DNA of 44,631 nt. Source: Rhodopseudomonas sp. AAP120. GTDB lineage: Bacteria > Pseudomonadota > Alphaproteobacteria > Rhizobiales > Xanthobacteraceae. The notes beneath the pieces were generated by a model. That model did no database searches, was not told the origin of the DNA, and saw nothing but the letters and a program-made list of their open reading frames with translations. The first letter of the stretch is position 1. Each line of letters opens with the position of its first letter. The translations under genes were made by a program, and so were the position numbers. Below are positions 25,683 through 34,363 of the stretch, one piece after another. The stretch lies in NCBI RefSeq assembly GCF_001295845.1, contig NZ_LJIC01000119.1, positions 1 to 44,631 of the forward strand, written 5' to 3'.

Positions 25683-27998
25683 TCACCGCCACAGCTTCTC
25701 GTCGCCGGAATACTCCGTCCCCGGCAGCTTGCCGGGCGTCAGGAATGCGCCGAGCACGTTGCGCATAAAGGTCGCGGTGTTGTTGTCGCCGCCCTTGCAC
25801 GGCAGCGCCTGGCTCCAGGCGATCGAGCCGATCGACAGGCAGGCGCCGTCGTTCGCCGTGGTGAAGTAAGTGATGTCGGCGCGGACCTGCGGATCCTGCG
25901 TGCCGCCGCGGCCCGGAAAGGCGTAGGCGACTTCTTCGGAGACCAGCGGGTAGTTGTCGGAATGGCCGTGCGACGCCGCCAGCAGCAGCGCATGCGGCGG
26001 CGTACCGAGCGCGAGGTCGTAGCGGTCGATCTCGAGGCCGGCGGCGCCGCCGAGGCCGAGGCCGAAATCGCCGATCTTCTCCTGCGGCCCGATGCCCTCG
26101 AACATCCAGGCGGCGCGGCGGTGGAACGAGTCCGGCATCCGCTCGAACGGCTGCGACTCGTCCATGCCCTCCGAGGTGAAGCCGACGCCGACGATCTTCT
26201 GCGGCGGCCGGCCGCGCGAGCGCCACAGGCCGGAGCGTTCGCCCGTGGTGGCGAGATAGCCCTCTCCCGGATCGGCCTGCCACGCGCGCGAGCCGGTGTC
26301 GAGCTTGCGCACCTCCATGCAATGCGGCTCGTCCTCGCGCAGCCCGCAGACCCAGTAATAGCCGTTACCGCCGAGATACATCAGCCGGCCACCGGCGCGC
26401 ATGTAGTCCTCGGTGCCGTCCAGCATCTTTTCGGAATAGTATTCCGGATGCGTGCAGGTGATGACGGTCCGATACGGCGCCAGCGCGGCGGCGCCGCCTT
26501 CGTGGAGATCGTGATCGGTCAGCACCTCGAAATCATAGCCGGCATGATCGAGCCACCAGATCAGCGACAGGTCGGCCGGCAGCGCCCATGGCACCCCGAT
26601 CGAGCCGGCGCGGAATTTCGGCCGCATGTTGATGATCGGTCGCCGCCACGAGGTGTAGCAGCAGCCGGCGCCGTCGCCATGGTGGTCGTAGGTCGACAGG
26701 CCGAATTCCTGCAGCTTGTAGTTCTCGATGTCCTCCTCGCTGAGGATCGGCGTGTGCGCCACGATCGACTGCGCGACCGGCGAGCCGAACGCGAGCTGCT
26801 CGTTGGCGTAGGCGAGATACGAGAACGTCGCGATCAGCACCGCCAGCGGCGCCTTCGGCTTGGCGGCGGCGACGAAGAACGGGATGTGATCCTCGGCGTC
26901 CCCGGCGCGTAGCCGCAGCGCATAGACACCGCTCTTCAGATCATCCGGGATGGTCAGCGTGACAGTCGGCTGCCATTTGGCGTCGGTCAGCGCGTCGTCG
27001 TGAAATGCGATGCCGCCATACTGCGACGGGTTGAGCCGATAGCAATCGTCGCGGCCGGCCCAGTTCCAGCCGGTCATGCCGCGCACCGGGCGATTGACAC
27101 CCTGCGCGTGCAGCCCGTTCGGGCCGGTGTCGACGATGGTGTCGCCGATGCCGCTGTCGGTGTAGCCAGCGGTCGTGTCCCAATGCGCGATGCACGGCAC
27201 CGCGGCGGGCGGCGTTCCGCTGCGCAGGATCTCGGCAATGTCGGCATCGGACAGCACCGCGCCCGCGACGCCGGCGCGGTCGATCTTGCCGTTGTAGAGG
27301 ATGCTGACGAAGCGGCCGCGCAGGTCGTTCTCCTCGCTGCCGCCGGCCCACAGGAACGGGATCGCGGCGCCCGGATCTGCCGGCTTCACCTTGAGCGTCT
27401 CGGTGACGTGAGAGTCGTAGTCACGCGGCACGACCGGACCGGTCAGCGAATTGTAACGGTTGACGACGCCGACCTGATGCAGCCGCACCTCGCCGCTTGC
27501 GGCGCTGTAGCTCGCCGCGACGAAATACCAGACCCGCTCGACCAGCGGGATCTCGGCCGCGACGTGATCGATCTGCGCGCCGTCGCCGACCCAGAATTCC
27601 AGCTTCCCCTCGGCGCTGATGCCGAGGCCGTAGCCCTTACTCGCAACGACGTCCCATTTCGACAGGATGGCCTGCCGCTTGATGCCGGGCTTGGTCGGAT
27701 ACACGAACGCATACAGCGTGAAATCGCCGGTCGGCATCAGCAGCTGCCGCGGGTCGTCGACCACGGCATGGCCGCCGAGCTGCGTGAATTGCCGCTTCAC
27801 CGCGATCGTCGCAGGGATCGTGCTGACGACCTCCTGCTCGACGAAGCCGGGCCCCTCCGGGCTTTCGTCGCCGTGCAGCAAGCGGACGAGCTGCGCGTCG
27901 ACGTGGTCGGTGCCCTCGCCCGAGATCATGAACGAGACCGTCTGGCCGGCCTTCACCGACAGCGGGTCTGCATAACCATGGATACGTTTCGTCGCCAT
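25683..27998 (-). CDS. dmfA2: N,N-dimethylformamidase large subunit
   Basis: A 771-residue protein matching the large (beta) subunit of N,N-dimethylformamidase, which hydrolyses dimethylformamide to dimethylamine and formate. The iron site known from the Paracoccus enzyme is two Tyr and one Glu (recalled as Y399, Y440, E521); here Tyr397 (SYLAYANE), Tyr437 (LSTYDHHGDG) and Glu519 (THPEYY) sit at nearly the same positions, and the recalled catalytic Glu657 matches Glu656 (GLEIDR). An N-terminal lectin-like part (about 80-260) is also present. It starts 10 bases after the small-subunit coding region, with GAAGG upstream. The real substrate may be another N-substituted formamide. Confidence 0.87.
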   Translation of the reverse strand: MATKRIHGYADPLSVKAGQTVSFMISGEGTDHVDAQLVRLLHGDESPEGPGFVEQEVVSTIPATIAVKRQFTQLGGHAVVDDPRQLLMPTGDFTLYAFVYPTKPGIKRQAILSKWDVVASKGYGLGISAEGKLEFWVGDGAQIDHVAAEIPLVERVWYFVAASYSAASGEVRLHQVGVVNRYNSLTGPVVPRDYDSHVTETLKVKPADPGAAIPFLWAGGSEENDLRGRFVSILYNGKIDRAGVAGAVLSDADIAEILRSGTPPAAVPCIAHWDTTAGYTDSGIGDTIVDTGPNGLHAQGVNRPVRGMTGWNWAGRDDCYRLNPSQYGGIAFHDDALTDAKWQPTVTLTIPDDLKSGVYALRLRAGDAEDHIPFFVAAAKPKAPLAVLIATFSYLAYANEQLAFGSPVAQSIVAHTPILSEEDIENYKLQEFGLSTYDHHGDGAGCCYTSWRRPIINMRPKFRAGSIGVPWALPADLSLIWWLDHAGYDFEVLTDHDLHEGGAAALAPYRTVITCTHPEYYSEKMLDGTEDYMRAGGRLMYLGGNGYYWVCGLREDEPHCMEVRKLDTGSRAWQADPGEGYLATTGERSGLWRSRGRPPQKIVGVGFTSEGMDESQPFERMPDSFHRRAAWMFEGIGPQEKIGDFGLGLGGAAGLEIDRYDLALGTPPHALLLAASHGHSDNYPLVSEEVAYAFPGRGGTQDPQVRADITYFTTANDGACLSIGSIAWSQALPCKGGDNNTATFMRNVLGAFLTPGKLPGTEYSGDEKLWR

Positions 27999-28008
27999 CG
28001 CCGGGCCT

Positions 28009-29541
28009 TCAGCTTTCGAGCAGATCGTTGACGCGGAGCAGGAACACCGCGTGGTACACCTCGTCGAGCGTGGCGTAGAGCTTGTCGTCGACCACGCGCG
28101 GCGGATGGCCGGGTCGGCCGGAGAACGCCATCACCTTGTAGGAGCAGCTACGGAACGGCCCGACCCGCATGATGGCGTATTTGTCCGCCAGGTCGGCGCG
28201 GCGGAAGTAGTTCAGCACGCGGTCGAGCGCGTCGGAATGCTGGCCGAGCGGCTTCATCTTGTGCTCGGCGATCAGCTCCGGCGTGATCATGGTCTTGAGC
28301 TGGTCGCGGATGCGCTTGTCGAACAGCCGGTAATAGACCTGCTGTTTGTCGGCGATCTCGGTGGCTTCTTCGGGCATCACTTCACCCCCCTTCTCGGTCC
28401 GCACCGCGCGGCGCTCGCTCTTCTTGCGGTTGCGGAAACTGCGGAACTGACCGCGCACGCCGACCAGGCCGTTGTGCGCGGTGGTAGCGACCAGCACCAT
28501 CACGGCGGCGATCAGGATGATGCGCAGCGGCCCGAGGTCGATCAGCCCCTTGTCGATCAGCACCACGATCGCGGTGCCGACCACCGCGCCTTCGGAGCGG
28601 CCGAGCCCGCCGATCACGATCATGGCGAACATCACCAAGAGCTGATCGAGCGAAAACACGGTGAGCGAGATCGAGCGATAGAACATCGCGTAGAATGCGC
28701 CGATCGCGCCCAGCGCCGCCGACGAGATGATGAACACCCACAGCCGCGCGCGGCGATAGTCGATGCCGACCGCCTCGGAGAACGCCTCGTCCTCGCGCGC
28801 CGACTGCAGCAGGATGCCGAGCCTTTCGCTGTTGACGAGGCGGAACACCAAGAGCGCGCACAGCAGCAGCACGAAGGCGCCGGCGAAGCCGAGCAACAGG
28901 CCCGGTCGCTTCAGCAGCCAGTCGGCCGGGATGAACGAGGCGACCTGATTGATGCTGCCGTTCGACGGCGCCAGCGCCTTGATCTGCGACACGAATACGC
29001 GGCAGATCTCGGCGACGCCGAGCGTCAGCAGCGCGTAGTACAGCCCGTCGAGCCGGGTCGACGGCAGCGCCAGGATGGCGCCGATGACGAGCCCGACCAG
29101 CGCGCCGATCGGGATCAGCAGCGGCCACGGCACGCCGAGATAGACGTTGGCGGCGGCGGCCGCATAGCCGCACAGCCCGACCACCGCCATCGTCGCCAGC
29201 GAGAAGATGCCGGCGGTGCCGATGATCAGCGTCCAGATCACGTTGATCGCCGCATAGATGCAGAAGATCGACGCCACCGTGATGCCCTGGTCGCTGAGGA
29301 ATGGCGTCGTCACCAGCAGCGCGCCGAGGCCGAGCGTCCACCACAGCGGCCGCTTGTCGTCGAGGCTGCGCTCGCGCACCAGCGAACGCGGGTTGATCCG
29401 GCCGCGCCACGCCAGCCAGTGCCGCTTGGTGAACGGCACGCGCCAGCGCTCCCACGCCGCCGCTCCGGCCGGCTTCAGCGTCAGTTCGTGCGGCCGGCGT
29501 CCGACCTGATAATAAGTGCGATCCGGCGTCTGATCGGCCAC
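28009..29541 (-). CDS. livM: LivM-type ABC permease fused in frame to dimethylformamidase small subunit
   Basis: A 510-residue frame. Residues 1-70 are a polar leader, and 70-370 are a LivM-type branched-chain amino acid permease (about ten helices, with LLLCALLVFRLVNSERLG and the coupling loop SAREDEAFSEAVGIDYRRAR). From Met389 on, the sequence matches the small (alpha) subunit of dimethylformamidase: YYRLFDKRIRD, VLNYFRRADLADKYAI, and the ending VYHAVFLLRVNDL. The junction lies in a GGGGGG run at 28385-28390. With five G the permease would stop at a TGA overlapping the small-subunit ATG (TGATG). Met389 (ATG 28377) has its own strong ribosome site, so a free 122-residue subunit could be made in any case. 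Either a real fusion, a slippage site or a sequencing error. Confidence 0.8.
   Translation of the reverse strand: MADQTPDRTYYQVGRRPHELTLKPAGAAAWERWRVPFTKRHWLAWRGRINPRSLVRERSLDDKRPLWWTLGLGALLVTTPFLSDQGITVASIFCIYAAINVIWTLIIGTAGIFSLATMAVVGLCGYAAAAANVYLGVPWPLLIPIGALVGLVIGAILALPSTRLDGLYYALLTLGVAEICRVFVSQIKALAPSNGSINQVASFIPADWLLKRPGLLLGFAGAFVLLLCALLVFRLVNSERLGILLQSAREDEAFSEAVGIDYRRARLWVFIISSAALGAIGAFYAMFYRSISLTVFSLDQLLVMFAMIVIGGLGRSEGAVVGTAIVVLIDKGLIDLGPLRIILIAAVMVLVATTAHNGLVGVRGQFRSFRNRKKSERRAVRTEKGGEVMPEEATEIADKQQVYYRLFDKRIRDQLKTMITPELIAEHKMKPLGQHSDALDRVLNYFRRADLADKYAIMRVGPFRSCSYKVMAFSGRPGHPPRVVDDKLYATLDEVYHAVFLLRVNDLLES
28378..28390 (-). promoter_or_regulatory. Internal ribosome site and G6 tract at the LivM/small-subunit junction
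   Basis: On the minus strand AAGGGGGGTGAAGTG leads directly to ATG 28377. The G-run is a purine-rich Shine-Dalgarno site 5 bases before the ATG and is also the homopolymer whose length decides whether LivM and the amidase subunit are fused. Internal initiation would yield the 122-residue small subunit (28009-28377). Confidence 0.6.
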
Positions 29542-29544
29542 GCC

Positions 29545-30471
29545 CTACTCCCGCGTTTCGTCGAGCAGGCCGCCAAGTCCGCGCGGGCGCGCGACGAGGA
29601 CGGCGATGATGACTGCGAACTGGACGAACAGCACGTAGCGCTGCCCGAGGAACGGGACGATGCCGGTGATCGCCTCGACGAAGCCGATCAGCACCGCGCC
29701 GGCCACCGCGCCCGGCACCGAGCCGAGGCCGCCGAGCAGCGCGATGGTCAGGCCCTTCACCAGCGGGATCGCGCCGGCGGTCGGGCTGACGAACACCGTC
29801 TGCGACAGCAGCACCGCGGCGAGCCCGGCGAAGGCGCCGGTCAGCATCATGATCGGCAGCGCGGTGCGCCGCGCCGAGATGCCGGACAGCGCCGCGCCCT
29901 CCATGTTCTGCATCACCGCGCGGATCTCGAGCCCCATCCGGCTGCGCCGCAGCCACAGCAGCGTCAGGCCGAGCACCGCGATCGTCGTCAGGATGGTGAC
30001 GATCTGATCGATCCGGAGCGACATCCCGAGAATATCAGTGCGGCCGATGCCGAACACCTTGGGCAGACTCTTCTGCTGCGGCCCGAACCACCACAGCAGC
30101 GCCTGCACGGTGGCGAGGTTGATCGCCATGGTGATGATCAGACTGCGCACCGCGAAGTTCGGCTTGTCGTGGATCGGCAGGAAGGCGATCAGATAGATGA
30201 CCACGCCGCACAGCGCGCCGACGACGATGCCGGTCAGCGCCAGCAGCACCGCCAGCGCCGGGTTCGACCACGCGGTGGTGGTGATCGCCGCCTTGACCAG
30301 CGGCGTGAACCATTGCGCGGCGAGGAAGGCGCCGTAACCGGACACGGCGAAGGTCGCGCCGTGCGCCATGTTCACCATGCCGACGCTCGACCACAGCAGC
30401 GAGATGCCGATCGCCATCAGGCCGTAGATCGCCCCGAGATACAGCGCATACAGAACCAGCCCAGCATCCAT
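29545..30471 (-). CDS. livH: LivH-type ABC permease
   Basis: A 308-residue inner-membrane permease of the branched-chain amino acid family, with about eight helices. LivH features include GLMAIGISLLWSSVGMVNMAHG at the N terminus (the conserved N-AHG motif), the coupling loop RSRMGLEIRAVMQNMEGA, and GGLGSVPGAVAGA near the end. Its ATG overlaps the livF stop by one base (TGATG), and livM begins 3 bases after its stop. It would pair with the LivM part of the fused gene to form the channel. Confidence 0.88.
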   Translation of the reverse strand: MDAGLVLYALYLGAIYGLMAIGISLLWSSVGMVNMAHGATFAVSGYGAFLAAQWFTPLVKAAITTTAWSNPALAVLLALTGIVVGALCGVVIYLIAFLPIHDKPNFAVRSLIITMAINLATVQALLWWFGPQQKSLPKVFGIGRTDILGMSLRIDQIVTILTTIAVLGLTLLWLRRSRMGLEIRAVMQNMEGAALSGISARRTALPIMMLTGAFAGLAAVLLSQTVFVSPTAGAIPLVKGLTIALLGGLGSVPGAVAGAVLIGFVEAITGIVPFLGQRYVLFVQFAVIIAVLVARPRGLGGLLDETRE

Positions 30472-31172
30472 CAGACGAGATCCACGTGGCCGACTTCGCC
30501 GCGCAGGCGGCCGGCGTGCATGCCGATCATGCGATCGACCTTGCCCGACAGGAGTTCGACGTTCTGCTCGGCGATCACCATCGCCTTGCCGTCGAGCGAA
30601 ATGTTCATCAGCGCATCGACGACGCGCTCCGAGATCTTCGGCGCGAGGCCGAGAGACGGTTCGTCGATCAGATACAGCTTGGCGTCGGCCATCAGGGCGC
30701 GGCCGATCGACACCATGCGGCGCTCGCCGCCGGACAACTTGCCGACCAGCGAGTCGCGCAGTTCGCGCAGCGGCGGAAACAGGTCGAAGACCTTATCGGC
30801 CCGCGCGTCGCGGCCGTGCCAGGCGTCTTTGGTGTAGGCGCCGCAATCGAGGTGCTGGCGCACAGTCAGGCCCGGGAAGATCGCGTCGCCCTGCGGCGTC
30901 ATCGCGATCCCCATCCGCACGATGCCGGGCGTGCGCCGCCCCTCGCCGAGCGAGCGCGAGCCGCCAATTTCGGCCTCCTCAAACCGCACCGAGCCGCGCT
31001 GCCAGCCGACCAGATGCATGATGGCGCGGAACAGCGTGGTCTTGCCGTGGCCGTTGAGCCCGACGATGGCGAGCCGCTCGCCCTTGGCCACCGCGAAGTC
31101 GATCTCGTGCAGCACGCGCAGCGGCCCGTACCCGGCCGACAGGCCTTCGATCTTCAGCAGGTGCTTACTCAT
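30471..31172 (-). CDS. livF: LivF-type ABC ATPase
   Basis: A 233-residue ATPase of the LivF family. Walker A GLNGHGKTT, signature LSGGERRMVSIGRAL, Walker B LYLIDEP, the SLGLAP D-loop and a Gln in the H-loop region (VIAEQNVELL) are typical of LivF. It starts at an ATGA overlap with livG. With its intact signature it can supply the full hydrolysis site that the LivG partner may lack. Confidence 0.9.
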   Translation of the reverse strand: MSKHLLKIEGLSAGYGPLRVLHEIDFAVAKGERLAIVGLNGHGKTTLFRAIMHLVGWQRGSVRFEEAEIGGSRSLGEGRRTPGIVRMGIAMTPQGDAIFPGLTVRQHLDCGAYTKDAWHGRDARADKVFDLFPPLRELRDSLVGKLSGGERRMVSIGRALMADAKLYLIDEPSLGLAPKISERVVDALMNISLDGKAMVIAEQNVELLSGKVDRMIGMHAGRLRGEVGHVDLV

Positions 31173-31891
31173 GCCGCGCCCTCGAAATAGGCGGCACGCA
31201 CCTTGGGGTCCTTGAACACGGTTTCCGGATCGCCCTCGGCGATCACCGCGCCGAGATCGAGCACGACGATGCGGTCGGCGATCGCACCAAGCAGTTCGAG
31301 CCGGTGTTCGATCAGGATGACAGCGATGTGATACTCGTCGACCAGCTTGCGCAGGAGGAGGTCGAGTTCGGCGATCTCGGTGTTGATCAGCCCCGACGCC
31401 GGTTCGTCCATCAGCAGCACCTGCGGGCGGCGCATCATCAGGCAGGCGAGCAGCAGCTTGCGGCGATCGAAGGTGTCGAGCGTGCCGGCGAGCCGCGACC
31501 ACGACACTTCGAGGCCGACGAGGCGCGCCGCCCATTCGGCGTCGTGCACCGACATATAGGGCCGATACGCTTTGCGGGCGGCACGGAACACTTCGCCGAC
31601 CGTCAGCGAGTTCGGCACCACCGGGCTCTGATAGGTCCGCGCCACGCCGCGGCGGGCGCGCTGGAAGATGTCGAGCTTGCCGAGCGGCTGCTGATCGAGA
31701 AACACCTCGCCGCGCTGCGGCACGTAGCGGCCGGACAGCACTTCGAACAGCGACGTCTTGCCGGCGCCGTTCGGCCCGATCAGCCCCAGCATCTCGCCGC
31801 CCCGCACCGCGAGCCCGACGTTCTTGAGGATCTGCCTGCCGCCGAGCGACAGACTGACTCCTTCGCAGCCGAACCGCGCGCCCTCGATCAT
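31169..31891 (-). CDS. livG: LivG-type ABC ATPase with degenerate signature motif
   Basis: A 240-residue ATPase of the LivG family. Walker A GPNGAGKTS, Walker B VLLMDEPASG and H-loop LIEHRLELL are intact. The signature region, normally like LPYGDQRRLEIAR in LivG, reads LDTFDRRKLLLACLMM, losing its central glycine. ABC pairs with one poor signature are known to work asymmetrically. ATG 31891 lies 20 bases after the binding-protein stop, and the end overlaps livF by ATGA. Confidence 0.85.
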   Translation of the reverse strand: MIEGARFGCEGVSLSLGGRQILKNVGLAVRGGEMLGLIGPNGAGKTSLFEVLSGRYVPQRGEVFLDQQPLGKLDIFQRARRGVARTYQSPVVPNSLTVGEVFRAARKAYRPYMSVHDAEWAARLVGLEVSWSRLAGTLDTFDRRKLLLACLMMRRPQVLLMDEPASGLINTEIAELDLLLRKLVDEYHIAVILIEHRLELLGAIADRIVVLDLGAVIAEGDPETVFKDPKVRAAYFEGAA

Positions 31892-31911
31892 CGCCCTGCC
31901 CGCCGGCCCGC

Positions 31912-33174
31912 TCAGAACCAGGGCGCGGGCTTGAGCTTGGCCTCGGCGAGCCCGTCCGGCGCGATGATGGTGTGCTTGCCGTCTTGCACCTGCAGCAGCA
32001 GATGGCTGATGCCGGCATTGGCGTCCTCGGTCTGCCACGGATGCACCAGAGGGCACTGTTCGGGCCGGTCGAACGTGTAGGTGCCGCACACGCCGGTGTA
32101 CTTGGCCTTGCGGATCGCCGCGCCGACGCCGTCGAAATTGCTCGGATCGACGCTCCCCCAGATCTGCGCCAGCATCTTGGTCATGTCGTAGCCGCTGCCG
32201 GTGTAGACGATGCCCATGTTGTCGCCGAACCGCTTCTTGTAGGCGGTGCGGAAGGTGGCGGCCGGGCCGGTCGCGTGGGTGCCGATCACCGTGCCCCACA
32301 CCATGCCTTCGGCGGTGCCGCCGGCGAGGCTGAGAAACTCCGGCTGGCTCGGGCCGTATTGCAGATAGACCAGCGAACCCTTGACCGGATCGCCGGAGAA
32401 CTGCTGCGCAAACGCCGCCAGCTCCGCCGCCACCCAGTGATCGATGAACAGCACGCCGGCGTCGGTGTCGTGCAGCGCGCGCAGCACCGGCGCCCAATCC
32501 TGGACGGGATATTGGATATCGGTGACCGCGCCGACGGCCCATTTGCCTTTGGACTCGGCAATCGCCTGCTGGGTCGCCTTGGAGATCACCTGGGTGTAGG
32601 CGATCTGCTCCTGGACGATGTGGATCTTGTTGTTCTTCGGCTTCCAGGCGCCGCTCTCGACCAGCTTGTCGAGATAGCGGATGAAGCCGTAGCCATACCA
32701 GGTCTCGGCCCCGTCGATCTGGAAGATGTTCTTGTACTTGGTCGGGTTGCCCTTGACGAGGTCGAGCGACGCCTGCCCCGTATTGCCGTGCAGATACGGC
32801 ACGCCGGTTGCAGCGGCGGCATCCATCGCCGGCTGCGGGATCAGCACGAAGGCCGAGGTGATGGCGTGGACCTTGCGGCCGTTCAGCGCCTGGAACGCGC
32901 TCACCGTGCCCTCCGGCGACAGCACGTCGATATCGACGACTTCGAGCCGGAGCTTGCGACCCTTGACGCCGCCGGCGGCGTTGATCTCGTCGACCGCCAG
33001 CGTGCTGCCGTTGAGCCAGTCCTTGTGATCGCCGACGCCGACCGGCGACGACTGCGCCGTCGGCACGCCGATCAGGATGTCGTCCGCGGCCTGCGCCGGC
33101 CGAATGAAAGGCGCCGCCAGCATCGCGCTGGCTGTCCCGAGAAGTAACTCCCGACGTCCGATACCCGAGCTCAT
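31912..33174 (-). CDS. ABC transporter substrate-binding protein (Liv/amide type)
   Basis: A 420-residue type I periplasmic binding protein of the branched-chain amino acid/amide/urea class. The N terminus has a twin-arginine pair and hydrophobic stretch (GRRELLLGTASAMLAAPF) ending at AQA|AD, so Tat export is likely. The mature part begins DILIGVPTAQSSPVG and contains the ligand-binding HGNTGQAS turn. It is the first gene of the transporter-amidase operon. Given the downstream dimethylformamidase it may bind a small amide such as formamide or an N-alkyl formamide; this is inference. Confidence 0.85.
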   Translation of the reverse strand: MSSGIGRRELLLGTASAMLAAPFIRPAQAADDILIGVPTAQSSPVGVGDHKDWLNGSTLAVDEINAAGGVKGRKLRLEVVDIDVLSPEGTVSAFQALNGRKVHAITSAFVLIPQPAMDAAAATGVPYLHGNTGQASLDLVKGNPTKYKNIFQIDGAETWYGYGFIRYLDKLVESGAWKPKNNKIHIVQEQIAYTQVISKATQQAIAESKGKWAVGAVTDIQYPVQDWAPVLRALHDTDAGVLFIDHWVAAELAAFAQQFSGDPVKGSLVYLQYGPSQPEFLSLAGGTAEGMVWGTVIGTHATGPAATFRTAYKKRFGDNMGIVYTGSGYDMTKMLAQIWGSVDPSNFDGVGAAIRKAKYTGVCGTYTFDRPEQCPLVHPWQTEDANAGISHLLLQVQDGKHTIIAPDGLAEAKLKPAPWF

Positions 33175-33343
33175 GCGCTGCCCTCCGCTTTACTGACGGT
33201 GCAAATCATAAGCAACGCCGTTCGCGGCTGACCATGATGCGAATGCATCCCCCGGCGGGGCGCTTGCTAATCCTTCGGAACTGTTTGTTACGTATCAGGC
33301 GACGTTTGCTGCAACGCGGCCTCGCGCAACGAGGGAAGTGAGC

Positions 33344-34354
33344 TCAGCGCCGTTTGCGGCCCGGCTTGTTCTGCACCGCGGTGAGAAACGCCCGATCGGC
33401 CTCGATCCGCTTCTCGAGATACGTCGTCACCGCCTTGATCCGCGCAATGTGGAGCAAGTCTTCGTGGACGGACAGCCAAATATCACGGGTGGTGAACAGC
33501 TCGGGCATCACCGGCCGCAGCGCCGGGTTGGCGGAGGCCACATAAGACGGCAGCATCGCGATGCCCTGCCCTTCGGCCACCGCGATCGACTGCGCCACCA
33601 GGCTGGTGCTGCGGAAGATGGTGTGCGGCGGCCGCAGCACGTCGGACAGCCAGCGGTTTTCCTTGCTGTAGATGTAGTCCTCGATGAAATCGATGAAGGC
33701 GTGGGTTTCGAGCTCCTTCACCGTCGTCGGCGGGCTGCGCTGGGCGAAATACGCGTCGGTGGCATATAATGAGATCCGGAACTCGCCGAGTTTCTTGATC
33801 GACAGCCGCTTGCCCTGCGGCCGGAAGAAGCTGACGAAGATGTCGGCCTCGCGCCGGCTGAGATCGAGCAGCCGGGTATCGGTGATCAGCTCGATCTGGA
33901 TCGACGGGTAGATCCGGTTGAAGTCGGCGATGCAGCGGGTCAGATAGAAGCTGCCGATGCCCTCCATCGCGGCGATCCGCACCGCGCCGCCGGCATCCGC
34001 CGTATCGGTGCCGAGCGCCTCGACGATGGAGTTCGCCTGGCTTTCCATGCCCTCGGCATATTGCAGCAGCCTCATCCCGATCTCGGTCAGGGTGAAGCCC
34101 GACTTGCTGCGCTTGAACAGCGTCGAATTGAGGCTGCGCTCCAGCTCGCGGACGCGGCGGCTGACCGTGGTGTGGTCGACCTTCAGCTTGGCGGCGGCGC
34201 GGACCAGGCTGCGCTGCCGCGCCACCTCGAGAAAATACACGACGTCGTTCCAGTCGTACCTGATGGTGCGCTGAGTCTTCGCCACGCCCGCCGCCGTCTC
34301 CCCGGCACGGCCGGCGCCGATGCGCCGGCCTTCCGTCTGTGTGCGGACAGCCAC
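33344..34354 (-). CDS. LysR-family regulator
   Basis: A 336-residue LysR-type regulator. The winged helix-turn-helix is at about residues 34-95 (RQRSLVRAAAKLKVDHTTVSRRVRELE), followed by the effector-binding domain. The N-terminal 30 residues are unusual and basic; the frame starts with GTG 34354, and a second GTG 69 bases inside is a plausible alternative. It lies 10 bases after the nitrilase gene and 169 bases before the transporter-amidase operon, so it could control either or both. The effector is unknown. Confidence 0.82.
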   Translation of the reverse strand: MAVRTQTEGRRIGAGRAGETAAGVAKTQRTIRYDWNDVVYFLEVARQRSLVRAAAKLKVDHTTVSRRVRELERSLNSTLFKRSKSGFTLTEIGMRLLQYAEGMESQANSIVEALGTDTADAGGAVRIAAMEGIGSFYLTRCIADFNRIYPSIQIELITDTRLLDLSRREADIFVSFFRPQGKRLSIKKLGEFRISLYATDAYFAQRSPPTTVKELETHAFIDFIEDYIYSKENRWLSDVLRPPHTIFRSTSLVAQSIAVAEGQGIAMLPSYVASANPALRPVMPELFTTRDIWLSVHEDLLHIARIKAVTTYLEKRIEADRAFLTAVQNKPGRKRR

Positions 34355-34363
34355 CCTTCGGGA

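Noticed and set aside
28051-30837. Plus-strand frame of 928 codons across livM and livH
   Set aside because: Composition is Arg/Asp/His/Gln-rich with no motif; it mirrors membrane-protein genes on the other strand.
33175-33343. Sigma-54 promoter for the amide operon
   Set aside because: A GG-N10-GC match exists, but the -12 part lacks TTGC; not better than chance in this GC-rich sequence.
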